A DNA stretch of 64,000 nucleotides from the NCBI GenBank assembly GCA_003255025.1, contig QANY01008203.1, positions 186,001-250,000 of the forward strand, written 5' to 3'. Below are positions 1 through 10,715 of the stretch, in pieces; within the stretch, counting starts at the first letter, position 1; every line of letters begins with the position of its first letter. The DNA is from Datisca glomerata. Taxonomy: Eukaryota; Streptophyta; Magnoliopsida; Cucurbitales; Datiscaceae. The notes beneath the pieces are model-generated. The model was given only the letters and a program-made list of their open reading frames with translations, was not told where the DNA came from and searched no databases. A program made the position numbers and the translations under genes.

Positions 1-9
1 AAGAGTTTT

Positions 10-564
10 CAAAGTGATTTGGGAGGGGAATTCAGAAGTCTTCAACCTGTTTTTACACACATTGGCATTCATTTCAGACATCCTTATCCACATTTACACC
101 AACAAAATGGCAAAGTGGAAAAGAAGCATAGACAGATTGTTGAGACTGATTTGACATTTCTAGCTCAAGCCAAAATGCCTGGTGGGAGGCCTTTCATACG
201 TCTGTGTACATTGCTAAGAGATTGCCCATTCTTGTTTTGTAAAATAAGTCACCATTTGAGTTGTTATATTCCAAACTTCCTGACCTGAACTTCATGAGAA
301 CTTTTGGTTCATCATGTTTTCCCTTCACAAGATTCTACAACAAGAATAAATTCAATTTTCACACTGTCAAGTGTGTCTTTTTAGGTTATTCTGACCATCA
401 TAAAGGTTACAAGGGCTTTGACCCTAAAACTGGCAAAATGTATATCTCAGCTAGTGTCTCCTTTAATGAGTCAGATTTTCCTTTTTCTTCACTTACTGAT
501 TTAACAACACACAACCCAACTCAATCTGTTTCTAATCCAACATTTCCTAATATTCTTAAATAGT
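10..564 (+). pseudogene. copia integrase core, C-terminal part (broken)
   Basis: The first codons read QSDLGGEF, the motif with the second catalytic Asp of the DDE integrase. HQQNGKVEKKHR follows, carrying the catalytic Glu region. After a frame change around 200-260 comes KLPDLNFMRTFGSSCF and a VFLGYSDHHKGYKGF block, the usual end of copia integrase. The 5' part lies outside the window. Stop at 561-563. Confidence 0.88.
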
Positions 565-609
565 CTATTTTTAATCAGTCAAGTGATACAAATACATTCT
601 TAAACTGCA

Positions 610-1661
610 ATGGTGAAGCAACCTCCTCAACTACTCAGTCCATTAATGACACTGAAAATCAAGTACAAAATGCTAACTCTCCTTCTTATTCTTCCGTTCC
701 TCTTGACATCGTTCCCTTTTGTTCATACTAATGCAAATCTTAACTGTAATGCTCATGATAACTGTGTTTCACCTACTGATTCAGCACAGTTACACACAGC
801 AACACCTAATCTTTCTACTGTCAATCCTGGTTTTCCTACTCACCCCATGATTACAAGGTTTAAACATGAGATTTTCAAACCAAAAGCATTTTCTTCTACT
901 GTTTGTAATATTGATAGTGAACATGTTTCAATTCAAGCAGTTTTAGAACATCCTAAGTGGAACAGTGCTATACATGAAGAATACAATGCTCTTATGCTTA
1001 ATAAAACTTGGCAACTTGTTCCTAGATCTAGCAGCATGAATGTCATTCAAAACAAGTGGATCTTTCGAATCAAACACAATCCTGATGGCTTCATCCTCAA
1101 ATACAAGGCAAGACTTGTAGCTAAGAGATTCCAACAGAATTCAAGAATAGACTATTTTGATACTTACAGCCCAATAGTAAAGCCTTCAACAATTCAGATT
1201 ATCATCACTCTAGCAGTTTCTTTCAACTGGATATACATCAAATAGATATCAACAATGCTTTTCTGAATGGAGAGATTCAATAAGAGATTTTTATGCATCA
1301 ACCCACTGGTTTTGAGTATCCTGTCTTGAAAGATCATGTCTGTAAATTAACCAAGGCTTTGTATGGATTAAACAAAGCTCCTAGAGCTTGGTTTGAGAAA
1401 CTTCAGAGTACTTTGCCTCAAAGAAGATTCACAAACACCAAATCTAATTCTTCCTTGTTCATTTACAGAAAAGAGAAGCAAATTGTGTTATATGTGGATG
1501 ACATTCTTGTCACTGACAATTGTAAACAACTCATTAGTCAAGTAATATCATATTTGAATCAAAAGTTTGCGATTAAAAGACTTGGTTCTATGATTTACTT
1601 TCTCGGATTTGAGGCATACATAGATTCTACTAGTTTTATCTCACTCAAAGAAAATATATAA
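610..1661 (+). pseudogene. copia reverse transcriptase (broken)
   Basis: A low-complexity linker leads into HPKWNSAIHEEYNAL and KARLVAKRFQQNSRIDYFDTY, the start of copia RT. The frame breaks near 1225, just before the QIDINNAFLNGE block, and a TAA interrupts it around 1280. The polypeptide then resumes with ALYGLNKAPRAWF and an intact YVDD catalytic box at 1491-1502. The catalytic box has outlived the reading frame. Confidence 0.9.
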
Positions 1662-1684
1662 GAGATCTTCTCTTTAAAACCAAC

Positions 1685-2368
1685 ATGACAGAATCAAAGT
1701 CTTGCCCCATTCCCATGTGTTCTTCTGTCAAGCTCTCAGCCTCTAGTGGTACTCTTTTTTCAGATTCTACTTTGTACATAAGCACAATAGGTGCTTTACA
1801 ATATCTCACTCTTTCCGGGCCTGATATTTTCTTCTCAGTAAACAAGTTAAGTCAATTTTTACAAGCTCCAACCTCTGACCATTGGAAAGCTTGTAAACGC
1901 ATCTTAAGATATTTGAAAGGAACTATCAATTATGAAATTATGTTCAAACTAGTTCAAACTCTCTCAATCAATGGCTTCAGTGATGCAGATTGGGCGAGTT
2001 GTGTTGATGACAAAAGATCAACATCAGGATACTGTATTTTCTTAGGAGAAAATCCTATAATTTGGAGTTCAAAAAATCAACATGTTGTTGCTAGGTCAAG
2101 TACAAAATTGGAATATAGATCTCTTGCCCAGGTAACAATTGAAATCATTTGGATTCAAATCCATCTTCAGTGAAATTGGTTTTTCTTTCTCTGGTTGTCC
2201 AACCATCTAGTGTGATAATATAGGTGTAAATCAATTAGCTGTCAATCCATGTCTTTCATTCAAGGACCAAGCACATCGAGTTAGGATGTTCATTTTATTC
2301 GTGAAAAGATTGTAAATCATCAGCTACAAGTCTGCCATATTCCCACATTAGAACGAGTTGATGGTAGT
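1685..2368 (+). pseudogene. copia RNase H (broken)
   Basis: The polypeptide includes YLTLSGPDIFFSVNKLSQF, RILRYLKGT, SDADWASCVDDKRSTSGYC and ARSSTKLEYRSLA, the conserved copia RNase H blocks. A frame change near 2170 separates the last part, where a VCHIPTLERVDG tail corresponds to the usual HIPT(E)Q(I/V)AD end. The pieces match the pol C-terminus closely but cannot be translated as one product. Confidence 0.88.
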
Positions 2369-2370
2369 TT

Positions 2371-2882
2371 AAGCCTTTTAGGTCAAACATGATGAGAACC
2401 ATATATCTCTATATACCATTGTAAGGCTAAACAAACAATAAATAAGGGAAGGGAGGTCCTTTTTAGCAAATCTTGATCAACAAGTGGGAGCACAACCCAT
2501 GTGCCATTTACTCCATCAATGCTCTTCTTCAATAAATTGTGTTTGATTGCTTTCATCATAGATATTCTCATGTATCCATGAAAATGATACTGCAATACCT
2601 TTCAAAAAGTAGACTTTTAAATTACTCTTTATGATCAGAATCACCCAAAAAATATCTCTCACAACTTTTGTTTTTATTTACAAAATAAACTATATTTTCT
2701 AGCTATTAATTTCAGAGTTAATAAACAATAATAAATAAATAAAATTACATTATCTTTCTTTTATTTTAAATTACGTAAAATTACATTATCTTTCTTTCTA
2801 ATCTTTCTTTTATTTTAAATTACGTGTACCTTCCTAGTGGTTTATTGATATCAATCATTTTAAATGAGATTTTAGAAAGGAT
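2371..2882. other. AT-rich spacer
   Basis: Nothing coding is supported here. A purine run (aagggaagggagg, about 2442-2454) could be a relic polypurine tract of the upstream copia element, but no LTR follows it clearly. A stretch around acattatctttctt is repeated at about 2750 and 2786. Confidence 0.4.
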
Positions 2883-3030
2883 AAAATATACTCTTACCTC
2901 TATAGTTTAAGTTAATTTTCAATTGTAACATTTCATTTTTAAAAATCTCAAATAAGACGTCAAAATTTACTTAACTTTTCATGTTAGCTATCTCATCACT
3001 ATTTTGCTAAGACACAAACTCTCCGTTAAG
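2883..3030 (+). repeat. left terminal inverted repeat of MULE-like element
   Basis: Starts near aaaatatactctta and runs to ctccgttaag. Read as reverse complement, 4082-4232 follows the same order: a -tacacttta- start, a -tagtttgaa- block, -aaaatttcaaata-, -tcacgttag-, -cattattttgttag- and -ccgttaac-. Similarity is imperfect, by eye about two thirds. Confidence 0.6.
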
Positions 3031-4081
3031 CAGATCTAAGTTTTGGGTTAGAGTTTCTTCAACAGCTGAGCACACAATCATTGACACTATTAATGGAAGC
3101 TCCTGACCCAGAATTGCAGGAAGAAGGCTACAAGAAAGAGAGTTCTTAGGAAGTGATTCGTGAATCCGGTGAGATCTTGGAAAACAACTGAGGTAGATTG
3201 AAGCTCATTGGGGATTGGGAATTCGACCCAGAAGCAAAAATTGGTACAAAGCACCCGGCATAATTGCTTGGCACAAAATCGAGCCACCGACTCCGAGACC
3301 CCGAATTGCTCTGAGGTTTTTGGGAAATCGGACCCGGTGGCTAGCCTAAACAGTTTTATACTAAGATGGAGGTCGGCGGAGAGATTGAGCGGCGACCCAA
3401 CTGGACCACGACACTATAAAAGAGGTTCAAGCAAACTACAAAGCCACTCGAAGGTTGAGGAGGTCATTTTGAAGCAATTCTGAACCGAGTCAGACCCAAT
3501 TCGACTCGGCTACTAACACGACGTAGCTCCTCATCTCTGTCATCTTCGTCGAGTTCTGACTCTGATTCTGACAGCGGGGTTCTCTTGCGCTTACGAGAAA
3601 CGGATGTAAGAGAAAGAGATGTAGCGATTTCTTGAGAAAAAAGAAACTGATTGATCAGGGGAAAAACATTAAGATAGAAACTGGAATTAGAATATTAATT
3701 TGATGTGAGGGAAAGAGAAGTGGAAGATGGGAAGAGAAGGAAGAGGACGAGTTCCGAAATTTAGAGATGAAAGTAAACCTGCCAATTCAATCACTTTCTT
3801 TTTTTTATGGGAAATTGAAGGATTTAAATTTTATGGGAAATTGAAAGTAAATCTGCCAAAGGCCCCCAACATCCTCTCTGTTGAAAGAAGCCCTAACTCA
3901 AAACCCAGATCTGAAAACTAAGAAGGATTAGTCGCGGAAGAAGGAAAGGAAGAGAAAAAAGGTGAGTGAAGGTGGAAAAGAAGTTGAGATGGCAGCGGGT
4001 TTAATTTTACTTGATGTGACATATTTTTAGGTGACATGACGTGATTTTAATTGACAGGTGTTATAATTAGTACGTGTAATA

Positions 4082-4232
4082 CGTTAACGGATCGTGTTTA
4101 TCTGCTAACAAAATAATGACAGATAATCTAACGTGAATTGATAATTAAATTATAAGATTTTATTTGAAATTTTTTAAAGTGAAAAATTCAATTTAAAAAT
4201 CATTTCAAACTACAAGGTCTAAAGTGTATTTG
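4082..4232 (-). repeat. right terminal inverted repeat of MULE-like element
   Basis: Partner of 2883-3030, ending at aaagtgtatttg. The sequence next to it (agagagaatg) resembles the left flank (agaaaggata) only weakly, so the target duplication is eroded or the ends are off by a few bases. Confidence 0.58.
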
Positions 4233-4239
4233 AGAGAGA

Positions 4240-5236
4240 ATGTCTGCCTCTCTCTAGAAACTTTCTCATCTAACCCCAACGGCCGAGTCTTCAACGATTT
4301 CTCCTCCTCCGAACCTGGCCTTGAGCTTCAATGATCTCAGGTTGGGCACGCCTCTTTCCTTTGCATTGCTCTACGGCATGACGAAGATGCAGTTGCCATT
4401 CCCGACGCTAATTGTCCCAACGGTGAGACTAGGGAGTTCGAGGCTCAGGTTTTTCAGCACCTCTTCCAATCGCCAAGCTTCACGAAAAATGGTATAGGAG
4501 CATTGCAACTTGGACTTTGCCTCTGTGTCGCGGTGTCTAGGTAGCCGGATTCTTCATTTAGAGGTGGATGACATAGTGAGGGTGTGCTCTTCCCATACTC
4601 GATTGGCTTCTTGCCTGTCCGACCGCTGCTTTCCTTCCCCGTCTGTTTCCCCTTCGATGGTCTGAGGTATGAGTGTCTCTATTGAAGGTGAGCCTGTTTC
4701 GGTGGTCCGATTCTTCCCTATTCCAATCAGGGCAATATCCTCCTGGAATTCAACCAATGTCGAAGCTGATTCCGGTGAGGTCACTTGGCTTGGACGAAGT
4801 GTGGTTTTGGTCATTGTACTATCTCTTGGTTTGATGGCTCAAACTTTCTCTATTAGGCCATTTGATTTGGTTTACTGCAGTATACCTTAGTCTCTTGTTT
4901 GTGGTGATTAGTTAGGTGGTGGATTGAGTGAGTTGTGATAGTTAATTTGTTTGTGATGTGTTCTGGTTATTTGTGGATTTCCTTGTTTTGATTTATTCTG
5001 TAATCCCTCTAATTTGTTATCCGTTCTGCACCTCTGGTGTTGCGTGTCCGTTCATTTTGGTTTTCCAATGTCTCCTAGTTGCATTTTAGTGTGGGTTGCA
5101 TTGTGTATCCAGCTCTAAGCTAAGCATTATAATACTTGTTTTATATATATATATATGAGGTATGCCCTTATATAAGTGTAATTTTTTGGTTGAATATATT
5201 TATTTTACAAAAAAAATAAAAAAAGAAAAAAAAGAA
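4240..5236 (+). mobile_element. possible non-LTR retroposon segment with A-rich tail
   Basis: About 650 bp of GC-richer, coding-like but stop-ridden sequence is followed by a T/G-rich stretch that ends ttttggttgaatatatttattttac and then an A-rich tail with scattered single bases (about 5210-5236). That kind of 3' end is common in plant LINEs and retroposed transcripts. No reverse transcriptase, ORF1 motif or known gene is recognisable, and no target duplication was found. It could instead be a retroposed fragment of a host transcript. Confidence 0.3.
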
Positions 5237-5625
5237 ACAGAGTAAGAGCTGTGGTACTTCCTCTGATTACTTGAGATTTAATGACATGTTTCCCTTTCAT
5301 GCAATACAGATTTAAATCCACGCGGTTTCAATACTCAAAAAATACATTTTTTCTAAGTTTTTTTAGGCATTGAAGTCTACGAATCTTAATTTTCAACAAA
5401 CACTTAGTTGCTGATGGTCCCAACAGCTCTAAAACACCTTAGCCTCTGATATTAAGTCATGATGTTGACTGACCTCTATTTATTCTTCTTTTCATAATTA
5501 TTTCCTCAAAGATCTCATTTTTTTCTAGGTTCATTTCCTTTTTACACTTGTTTTCTCTTACAAATCCATACTAGACTATGTCACTTTCTGTCCTTAAATT
5601 TCTGATGTGTTTTTTGTGCAGGAAA
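5237..5625 (+). promoter_or_regulatory. expansin upstream region and leader
   Basis: No gene here. A pyrimidine-rich stretch ending tttttgtgcag lies five bases before the expansin ATG at 5626 and would make a good 3' splice site, so a short leader intron is possible. An in-frame ATG at 5578 would add 16 residues ahead of the signal peptide and is less likely to be used. Confidence 0.3.
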
Positions 5626-6526
5626 ATGGCTTGTTTTGGTATTTTATTAGTGGGTTTTTTCTCATTATTTTCATCTGTTCATGGGTACTATGGAGGAGGT
5701 TGGATCAATGCTCATGCCACTTTCTATGGAGGAAGTGATGCTTCTGGAACTATGGGTAATGATTTTCTGATACTGTTGCAAACATGTGTTTTTTTAAGGA
5801 ATAACATTGTTTCCGGGGTGTGATTTGGATGAAATATGTAGGAGGGGCATGTGGGTATGGGAATTTATACAGCCAAGGGTATGGGACAAACACAGCAGCG
5901 TTGAGCACAGCATTGTTTGAGAATGGATTGAGCTGCGGAGCATGTTTTGAATTAAGATGTGTGAATGATCCACAATGGTGTCTGCCTGGCTCTATTGTGG
6001 TCACTGCTACCAATTTTTGCCCACCAGGAGGATGGTGTGACCCTCCTCAGCAACACTTTGATCTCTCTCAGCCTATTTTTCAACACATTGCCCAATATAG
6101 AGCTGGCATTGTCCCTGTTGCCTATAGAAGGTCCTTCATGATTTCTCTATTTCTTTTCACTACTAGTTTTTTTTTTCAAGTCATCACTAAGGGGATTAAG
6201 GATCCTATGTATGTAGGGTAAGGTGCAGAAGAAGTGGAGGAATAAGGTTCACAATCAATGGACATTCATACTTCAATTTAGTGCTAATAACAAACGTTGG
6301 TGGTGCTGGTGATGTGCATTCAGTGTCAATCAAGGGATCAAGAACTCGTTGGCAAGCAATGTCAAGAAATTGGGGCCAAAATTGGCAGAGCAACTCTTAT
6401 CTTAATGGACAATCCCTCTCTTTTCTTGTCACTGCTAGTGATGGTCGTAGTGTCCTTTCCTATAATGTTGCCCCTTCTAGTTGGTCCTTTGGACAAACAT
6501 ATACTGGTGGCCAATTTGGCTATTAA
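5626..6526 (+). CDS. EXPA: alpha-expansin (cell-wall loosening protein)
   Basis: Three exons (5626-5755, 5842-6130, 6217-6526) with GT-AG introns of 86 bp each splice in frame to 729 nt, 242 residues, the normal alpha-expansin length. Residues 1-20 are a signal peptide ending SSVHG. The mature protein starts [16 protein letters not shown] and has the cysteine-rich six-stranded barrel domain with GGACGYGN (44-51), [10 protein letters not shown] (74-83), [10 protein letters not shown] and the hallmark HFD at 115-117. The C-terminal cellulose-binding-like domain has [20 protein letters not shown] and ends TGGQFGY. Expansins act in the cell wall, loosening contacts between cellulose and matrix polysaccharides at acid pH without hydrolysis. 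The usual YRRVPC reads YRRVRC. The second intron position fits the family. The ATG at 5626 was chosen because it begins the signal peptide directly. Which EXPA subgroup it belongs to cannot be decided here. Confidence 0.95.
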
Positions 6527-6565
6527 TTATAACATAAGTTTGGAGTTTGTTTTTAATTAATTAGT

Positions 6566-6571
6566 AATAAA
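6566..6571 (+). terminator. polyadenylation signal AATAAA of the expansin gene
   Basis: AATAAA lies 40 bp after the expansin stop codon, a normal plant distance, followed by T/A-rich sequence. Confidence 0.45.
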
Positions 6572-7332
6572 GTGTACTTATATATATGTGTGTTGGTTAA
6601 GGGAAAAAAGTTGTTCTCAGTACTGTCAAAAAGAACAGTACAGTAGTTTTTACAATGAAAGATTATCTACTTTTCATTTATATTCGTATCCAATAAGCAT
6701 CTGACTTAATTAAGACTATTATATATATATATATATATAAGATTATTGGGTTTTTTTTTCTTGCAACAAATCAATTACAAAACTCCTCAAAATTATTTTT
6801 CCTTTTTTTTTTCTATATAAATTATTAAGACCAAACTTATTCAGAATAGTGTGACCGACATATTGTCTATAAAGAAACACCAACGTATTGCATTAATTGG
6901 AAGAGAGAATACAGATAGAAAAAGTGCTTATAACTTCTCTATAAATTCATTTGCTCAAATATAATATCAACTTCGACGATATGACAGTTGAGTTTACATC
7001 TATTCATCATTCCGGTCATACGGGAGTTTCGGCTATTCTGGACATAATGTACTCATTCTATTTCAGTCTCACTTAAATACTGAAATATTTTGTTCGTTTA
7101 GATTAAAACCAAATGGAGTTAGACAACTACCGTAAATATTTCATATAGAATAAAATTTAATGTAAGTTAAGGGATGACTCATTACTCATTTGTTGTCATC
7201 TAAATGTGCATAACTATATTTTCCTAGTGCTAGAATGATATAAAATATTCTTGCAATAATAACAAAAAATAAATTGAATCCAAACATTATTCTCTATTCT
7301 CCTAAAAGGAAAACAAACTTTACTTTAGGTAA
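6572..7332. other. AT-rich intergenic sequence with an (AT)n run
   Basis: No supported gene. An (AT)n microsatellite lies at about 6720-6739, followed by poly-T and poly-A runs. Confidence 0.5.
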
Positions 7333-7738
7333 TTAGGGGTGAACATTTTTGTACCAAACCGGAAATAGTCAGTTCGGTTGGTTCTTTTTATGCCTTTGGT
7401 TCGAAAAATTAGAAAATCGAAGTTTCAATGATATTTGAATCGAACCGAACTGAAACTTTTTAAATTTTTATTTTTTATTTTTTATATATAATTTCATATT
7501 GAACCGAACCGAAAATAAAACTTTGATATTTATTATTTCCTCAATAGTATTACTTGGAAATTATTTTTTTTAAAATTATTTTTTAATTAATAATGACGAA
7601 CGGAGAACCGAATTGAATCGAAACTCACAGTTCGATTCACTTGTCTGAACGCTTTGATATTTCTGAATCGAAATTTTGGTTTGGTTTGATTTTTTATCAA
7701 AAACTTGCCGAACCGAATTGAATCATGAACACCCTTAT
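7333..7738. mobile_element. small inverted-repeat (MITE-like, hAT-type ends) element
   Basis: The left end is taggggtgaac and the right end gaacaccctta, about 9 of 11 bases inverted. Inside, GAACCGAACCG-type words occur in both orientations toward both ends and the middle is AT-rich. There is no coding. A longer element with the same kind of ends lies at 48657-49858. The hAT-type attribution rests on the -AGGGGTGTTC- style ends and is an inference. Confidence 0.45.
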
Positions 7739-8349
7739 AGTCAACCAAATAATTTTTGGTTTCCTAAATTAACACAAAAACTATTTTCTTAAAACACATA
7801 AAAAATACTATTTTAAAAAGCACACTCGCACACATTCTGAATTATTTTATTGAAAAATATGAAAAGGAAACAAATCGAGTGGCGATTGTTTTGTAATATC
7901 TTAAAAACAGAGATGCATGTGCACATATTATTTGCGGGTATGTGACAATTGATAAAAGTTGAGTGATTTTGAGTATTCTCCAGACGAAAACTAGCTTGTA
8001 AGGTAAGAATTTATCACACGCTTATAAACTCGTCATCATCTCATTCTACAACTAGGGATTGCAAAAATACTCGCAGGTATTCGACTTAACGGGTGAGTTT
8101 AAAATATCATTAATGAGTATGAATATTTATTGGGTGAGTACTTTTTTTACCCATTATAAATGGGTAACATATGGGTAATACCCAATGGGTATTGGGTACC
8201 CATTTAACATATTTCGGTTACTCATGTTACACGACCCATGACCCATGACCCACGAGCCACGACTCTGAGTCATGACCCACGACACATAACCCCGAGCCCG
8301 ACCCTGATCCATGACCCATAACACACGATAATATGAAATAATTATATAT
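7739..8349. repeat. spacer with short internal repeats (tgggta / gaccca)
   Basis: From about 8052 the sequence has repeated tgggta and taccca words (8110-8210), then an irregular array of gacccatgaccca/cacgac units (8232-8330). No coding. Probably another small degenerate transposable element or simple repeat. Confidence 0.4.
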
Positions 8350-8389
8350 TCTTGATCTCATTTAAGTAAAAATGTCACTTGCAGTTGAA
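8350..8389 (+). repeat. fragment of duplicated ribonuclease-locus intergenic sequence
   Basis: cttgatctcattt...ttgcagt-gaatat matches 21573-21614 with few differences and continues at 13733 on the other side of the copia element, so it marks the left edge of the insertion. Confidence 0.8.
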
Positions 8390-8578
8390 TATTAGTGCAG
8401 AAAATGTGTAAAGAGAAGAAGATTCTTCATTACTTCTTGAATAACCATTACAGAGATATATATAGAGGAAGCTGCTGGATTAACTTCAAAACTAACAAAC
8501 AAAACATAAAACTATATGCTAACTAACTCTAAAATATAATGATTACACGTGGCATAAGATAAGATATCATCTCTAATA
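8390..8578 (-). repeat. 3' LTR of the copia element
   Basis: 189 bp, from tattagtgcagaaaatg to catctctaata. It differs from the partner LTR by scattered substitutions and by small indels around the aggaagctgctgg stretch. Confidence 0.92.
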
Positions 8579-8588
8579 CTCCCCCTCA
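8579..8588 (-). other. polypurine tract
   Basis: ctccccctca on the plus strand, that is TGAGGGGGAG in the sense direction, directly abutting the 3' LTR. This is the second-strand primer site. Confidence 0.85.
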
Positions 8589-10310
8589 AGATAGAATTGG
8601 GGAATGGATATTCAAAACAACCATCTTGGATAAAATATTGAAAAGTGAAGAAGCTGGTAAAGGCTTTGTGAAAACATCAACAAGTTGATGTTGAGTTCAG
8701 ATAGGAAGAAGCTTAATAGTGCCTTCAGCGAGCTTGTCACGAATGAAGTGACAGTCAATTTCAATGTGTCTCATTCGTTCATAAAAAATAGGATTGCTAG
8801 CAATGTGAACAACAACCTGGTTGTCACAAAACATCAAGGCAGGTGAAGGAGTAATCTGTAAATCTAAGAGTAGCTGCTGAATCCAAACAAGCTCACTAGC
8901 TGTGCAAGCTAAAGCTCGATACTCAGCTTTAGCTGAGGAACATGAGACAATGTTTTACTTCTTGGCTTTCCAGGAGACCATTGAGTCACTAAGAAAAATG
9001 CAGAAACCAGTGACTGATTTCCCTGCGTCTAGATAAGATCCCCAATCTGCATCAACAAAGGCTCGAAGCTGAAGTGTTGAAGAAGAAGAAAATTGAATAC
9101 CTTGTCTAGGAGTAGATTTGAGATACTGCAAGAGATGATGAGCAATATCAAGATGAGGTTTTCGAGGTTGTGAAACGAACTGACTAAGGTTGTGCACAAC
9201 AAAGGTGACATCTGGTCTTATAGTAGTCAAATAGAGAAGTTTTTCAATCAATCTTCTATAAAGCATCTTCCAATAAATCTCCTTCAACATAGCTAAGCTT
9301 TGATTTTGGATCTATAGGTAGAGAAACTGGTTTACAAGCTAAAAAATTAGTATCTTCCAAAAGTAGTAAAGTGTAGTTTCTTTAAGATAAGAAAATGCCT
9401 TTTGATGATCGGGCTATTTCCAATCCCTGGAAGTATTTCAAAATGCCAAGATCCTTAAGTTTAAAATGGTTATGTAAAAACTCCTTGAGACAATTAATTT
9501 ATGTACTACTAAAACCAGTGATGATAATATCAACTACATATACCAACAAGGAAATAAAAGAGGTACATTTACCTTTGATAAAGAGAGAGTAATCTAACTT
9601 AGATTGAAGAAAGACATGTTGAAGTAAAACTTGAGAAAACTTGGAAAACCATTACCTGGAAACTTGTTTCAAACCATATATTGATTTGTGTAACTTATAT
9701 ACCAATTTCTCCTAAGTTGTGCATGCTGCAAAGTTGGAGAATAACCAAGAGGAAGATCCATGTAAACCTCCTCAAACAAATCTCCATGCAAAAATGCATT
9801 ATTTATGTCCATTTGATATAAAGGCTAGTTGTGAATAGAAGCAAAAACAAGTAAAATTTTGATACTAACTAGCTTGGCCACTGGTGAAAAGGTCTCTATA
9901 AAATCAAGTCCCTCTTGCTGTGTATATCCCTTTGCCACTAAACGAGCCTTGTACCTTTCAATGGTGCCATAAGATCTATTTTTAATTCTATAGACCCATT
10001 TGCACCTATTGAATGTTTGTACTTTGGAAGAGTAACAACATACCATGTATGATTATCTTCCATAGCTTATAACTCACATCTCATTGCCTCTTGCCAATGA
10101 GGAAATTTTACTGCTTGATGATAAAACTGAGGCTCAAATTGAGAAAAAACTATCATAAGGAATGTGTTGTGAGATGAAGATAAGGATATGTAAGAGAAAT
10201 AATGCGATAAAGGATATGCGGTGATAGTCATAGGTAAGGCAGTCTTAGAAAGAAGGTTGCAATGAAAATCTCTTAAGTAAGATGGGATTTTGGTGGGTCT
10301 ACTTATTCTT
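8589..10310 (-). pseudogene. copia reverse transcriptase and RNase H (broken)
   Basis: Read on the minus strand from 10310: PTKIPSYLRDFHC, then [23 protein letters not shown] with [37 protein letters not shown], the RT box and KDLGILKYF. RNase H follows with TTIRPDVTF, FVDADWGSYLDAGKSVTGF, a stop after SWKAKK, then SSAKAEYRALA, and FTKPLP near the end. The RT catalytic box at 9529-9540 reads YVVD, so one metal-binding Asp is lost. Several frameshifts separate the blocks. Confidence 0.9.
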
Positions 10311-10715
10311 CTAAGAAAAACAGTCTGATTACTACCCTCCCATTCATAAGAGAGTGGTAGTTGTCACCCGTTCTTTCCCAACAAAAATGGAAAAAAAGGG
10401 CTGTATCACATCGAGATGTCGATTCGTTTTCCGCCCCCAATGAGAAAAATGATTCATTTGAATGAAACTTGAGTTCTGTTTTAGTTCTTATCAATGATTG
10501 AAGAAATGAAAGAGATCCGTAGCCAACCCATATATGCTTTAGACCTGCATTCTCCTCTTATTTTTTTGTGGCTTCTTCATAACAAAGAGCTTCCTGATCT
10601 TTGGCAACTAAGGGCTTATAGAGGTCTTCTTGTTGGTTGTTAGGTCTTCGACTACATTGAACAAACTAGAACGCCTGGTATGCCGCTCCGCGAGCAAGGA
10701 GCGAGAGAACATAAA
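10311..10715. other. foreign insert in the copia element, possibly organellar DNA
   Basis: Between the integrase tail (IYRNKPSIRRAKD, minus strand, ending near 10716) and the RT start (RPTKIPSYLRDFHC, near 10300) lies about 400 bp with no copia motif and a higher, more even base composition. It contains a GC-rich imperfect palindrome (ccgctccgcgagcaaggagcg, around 10683) of the kind frequent in plant mitochondrial DNA. Its edges are approximate. Mitochondrial origin is an inference from style only. Confidence 0.4.

Larger units (their letters stand above)
1..2370 (+). mobile_element. Ty1/copia retrotransposon, 3' half, degenerate
   Basis: The window opens inside the integrase core of a plus-strand copia polyprotein. 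In order one can read integrase, a linker, reverse transcriptase and RNase H, which is the copia order with integrase before RT. The frame is broken several times: near 200-260, near 1225, a TAA at about 1279-1281, near 1660 and near 2175. No LTR is recognisable on the right. The element is therefore a decayed fragment that cannot make a polyprotein. Confidence 0.93.
2883..4232. mobile_element. Mutator-like (MULE/Pack-MULE type) non-autonomous element
   Basis: The two ends are long imperfect inverted repeats of about 150 bp (2883-3030 and 4082-4232). The inside is GC-richer than its surroundings and has no transposase. It contains exon-like coding patches without a continuous frame, for example an SSSSSSDSDSDSG tract around 3541-3585 and several gene-leader-like stretches at 3870-3960. 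Long TIRs around captured gene pieces are the Pack-MULE pattern. I could not see a convincing 9 bp target duplication, so the superfamily is inferred from TIR length and look. Confidence 0.55.

Noticed and set aside
9029..9592. Small open frames on both strands within the copia RNase H/RT
   Set aside because: Out-of-frame shadows of the minus-strand polyprotein.
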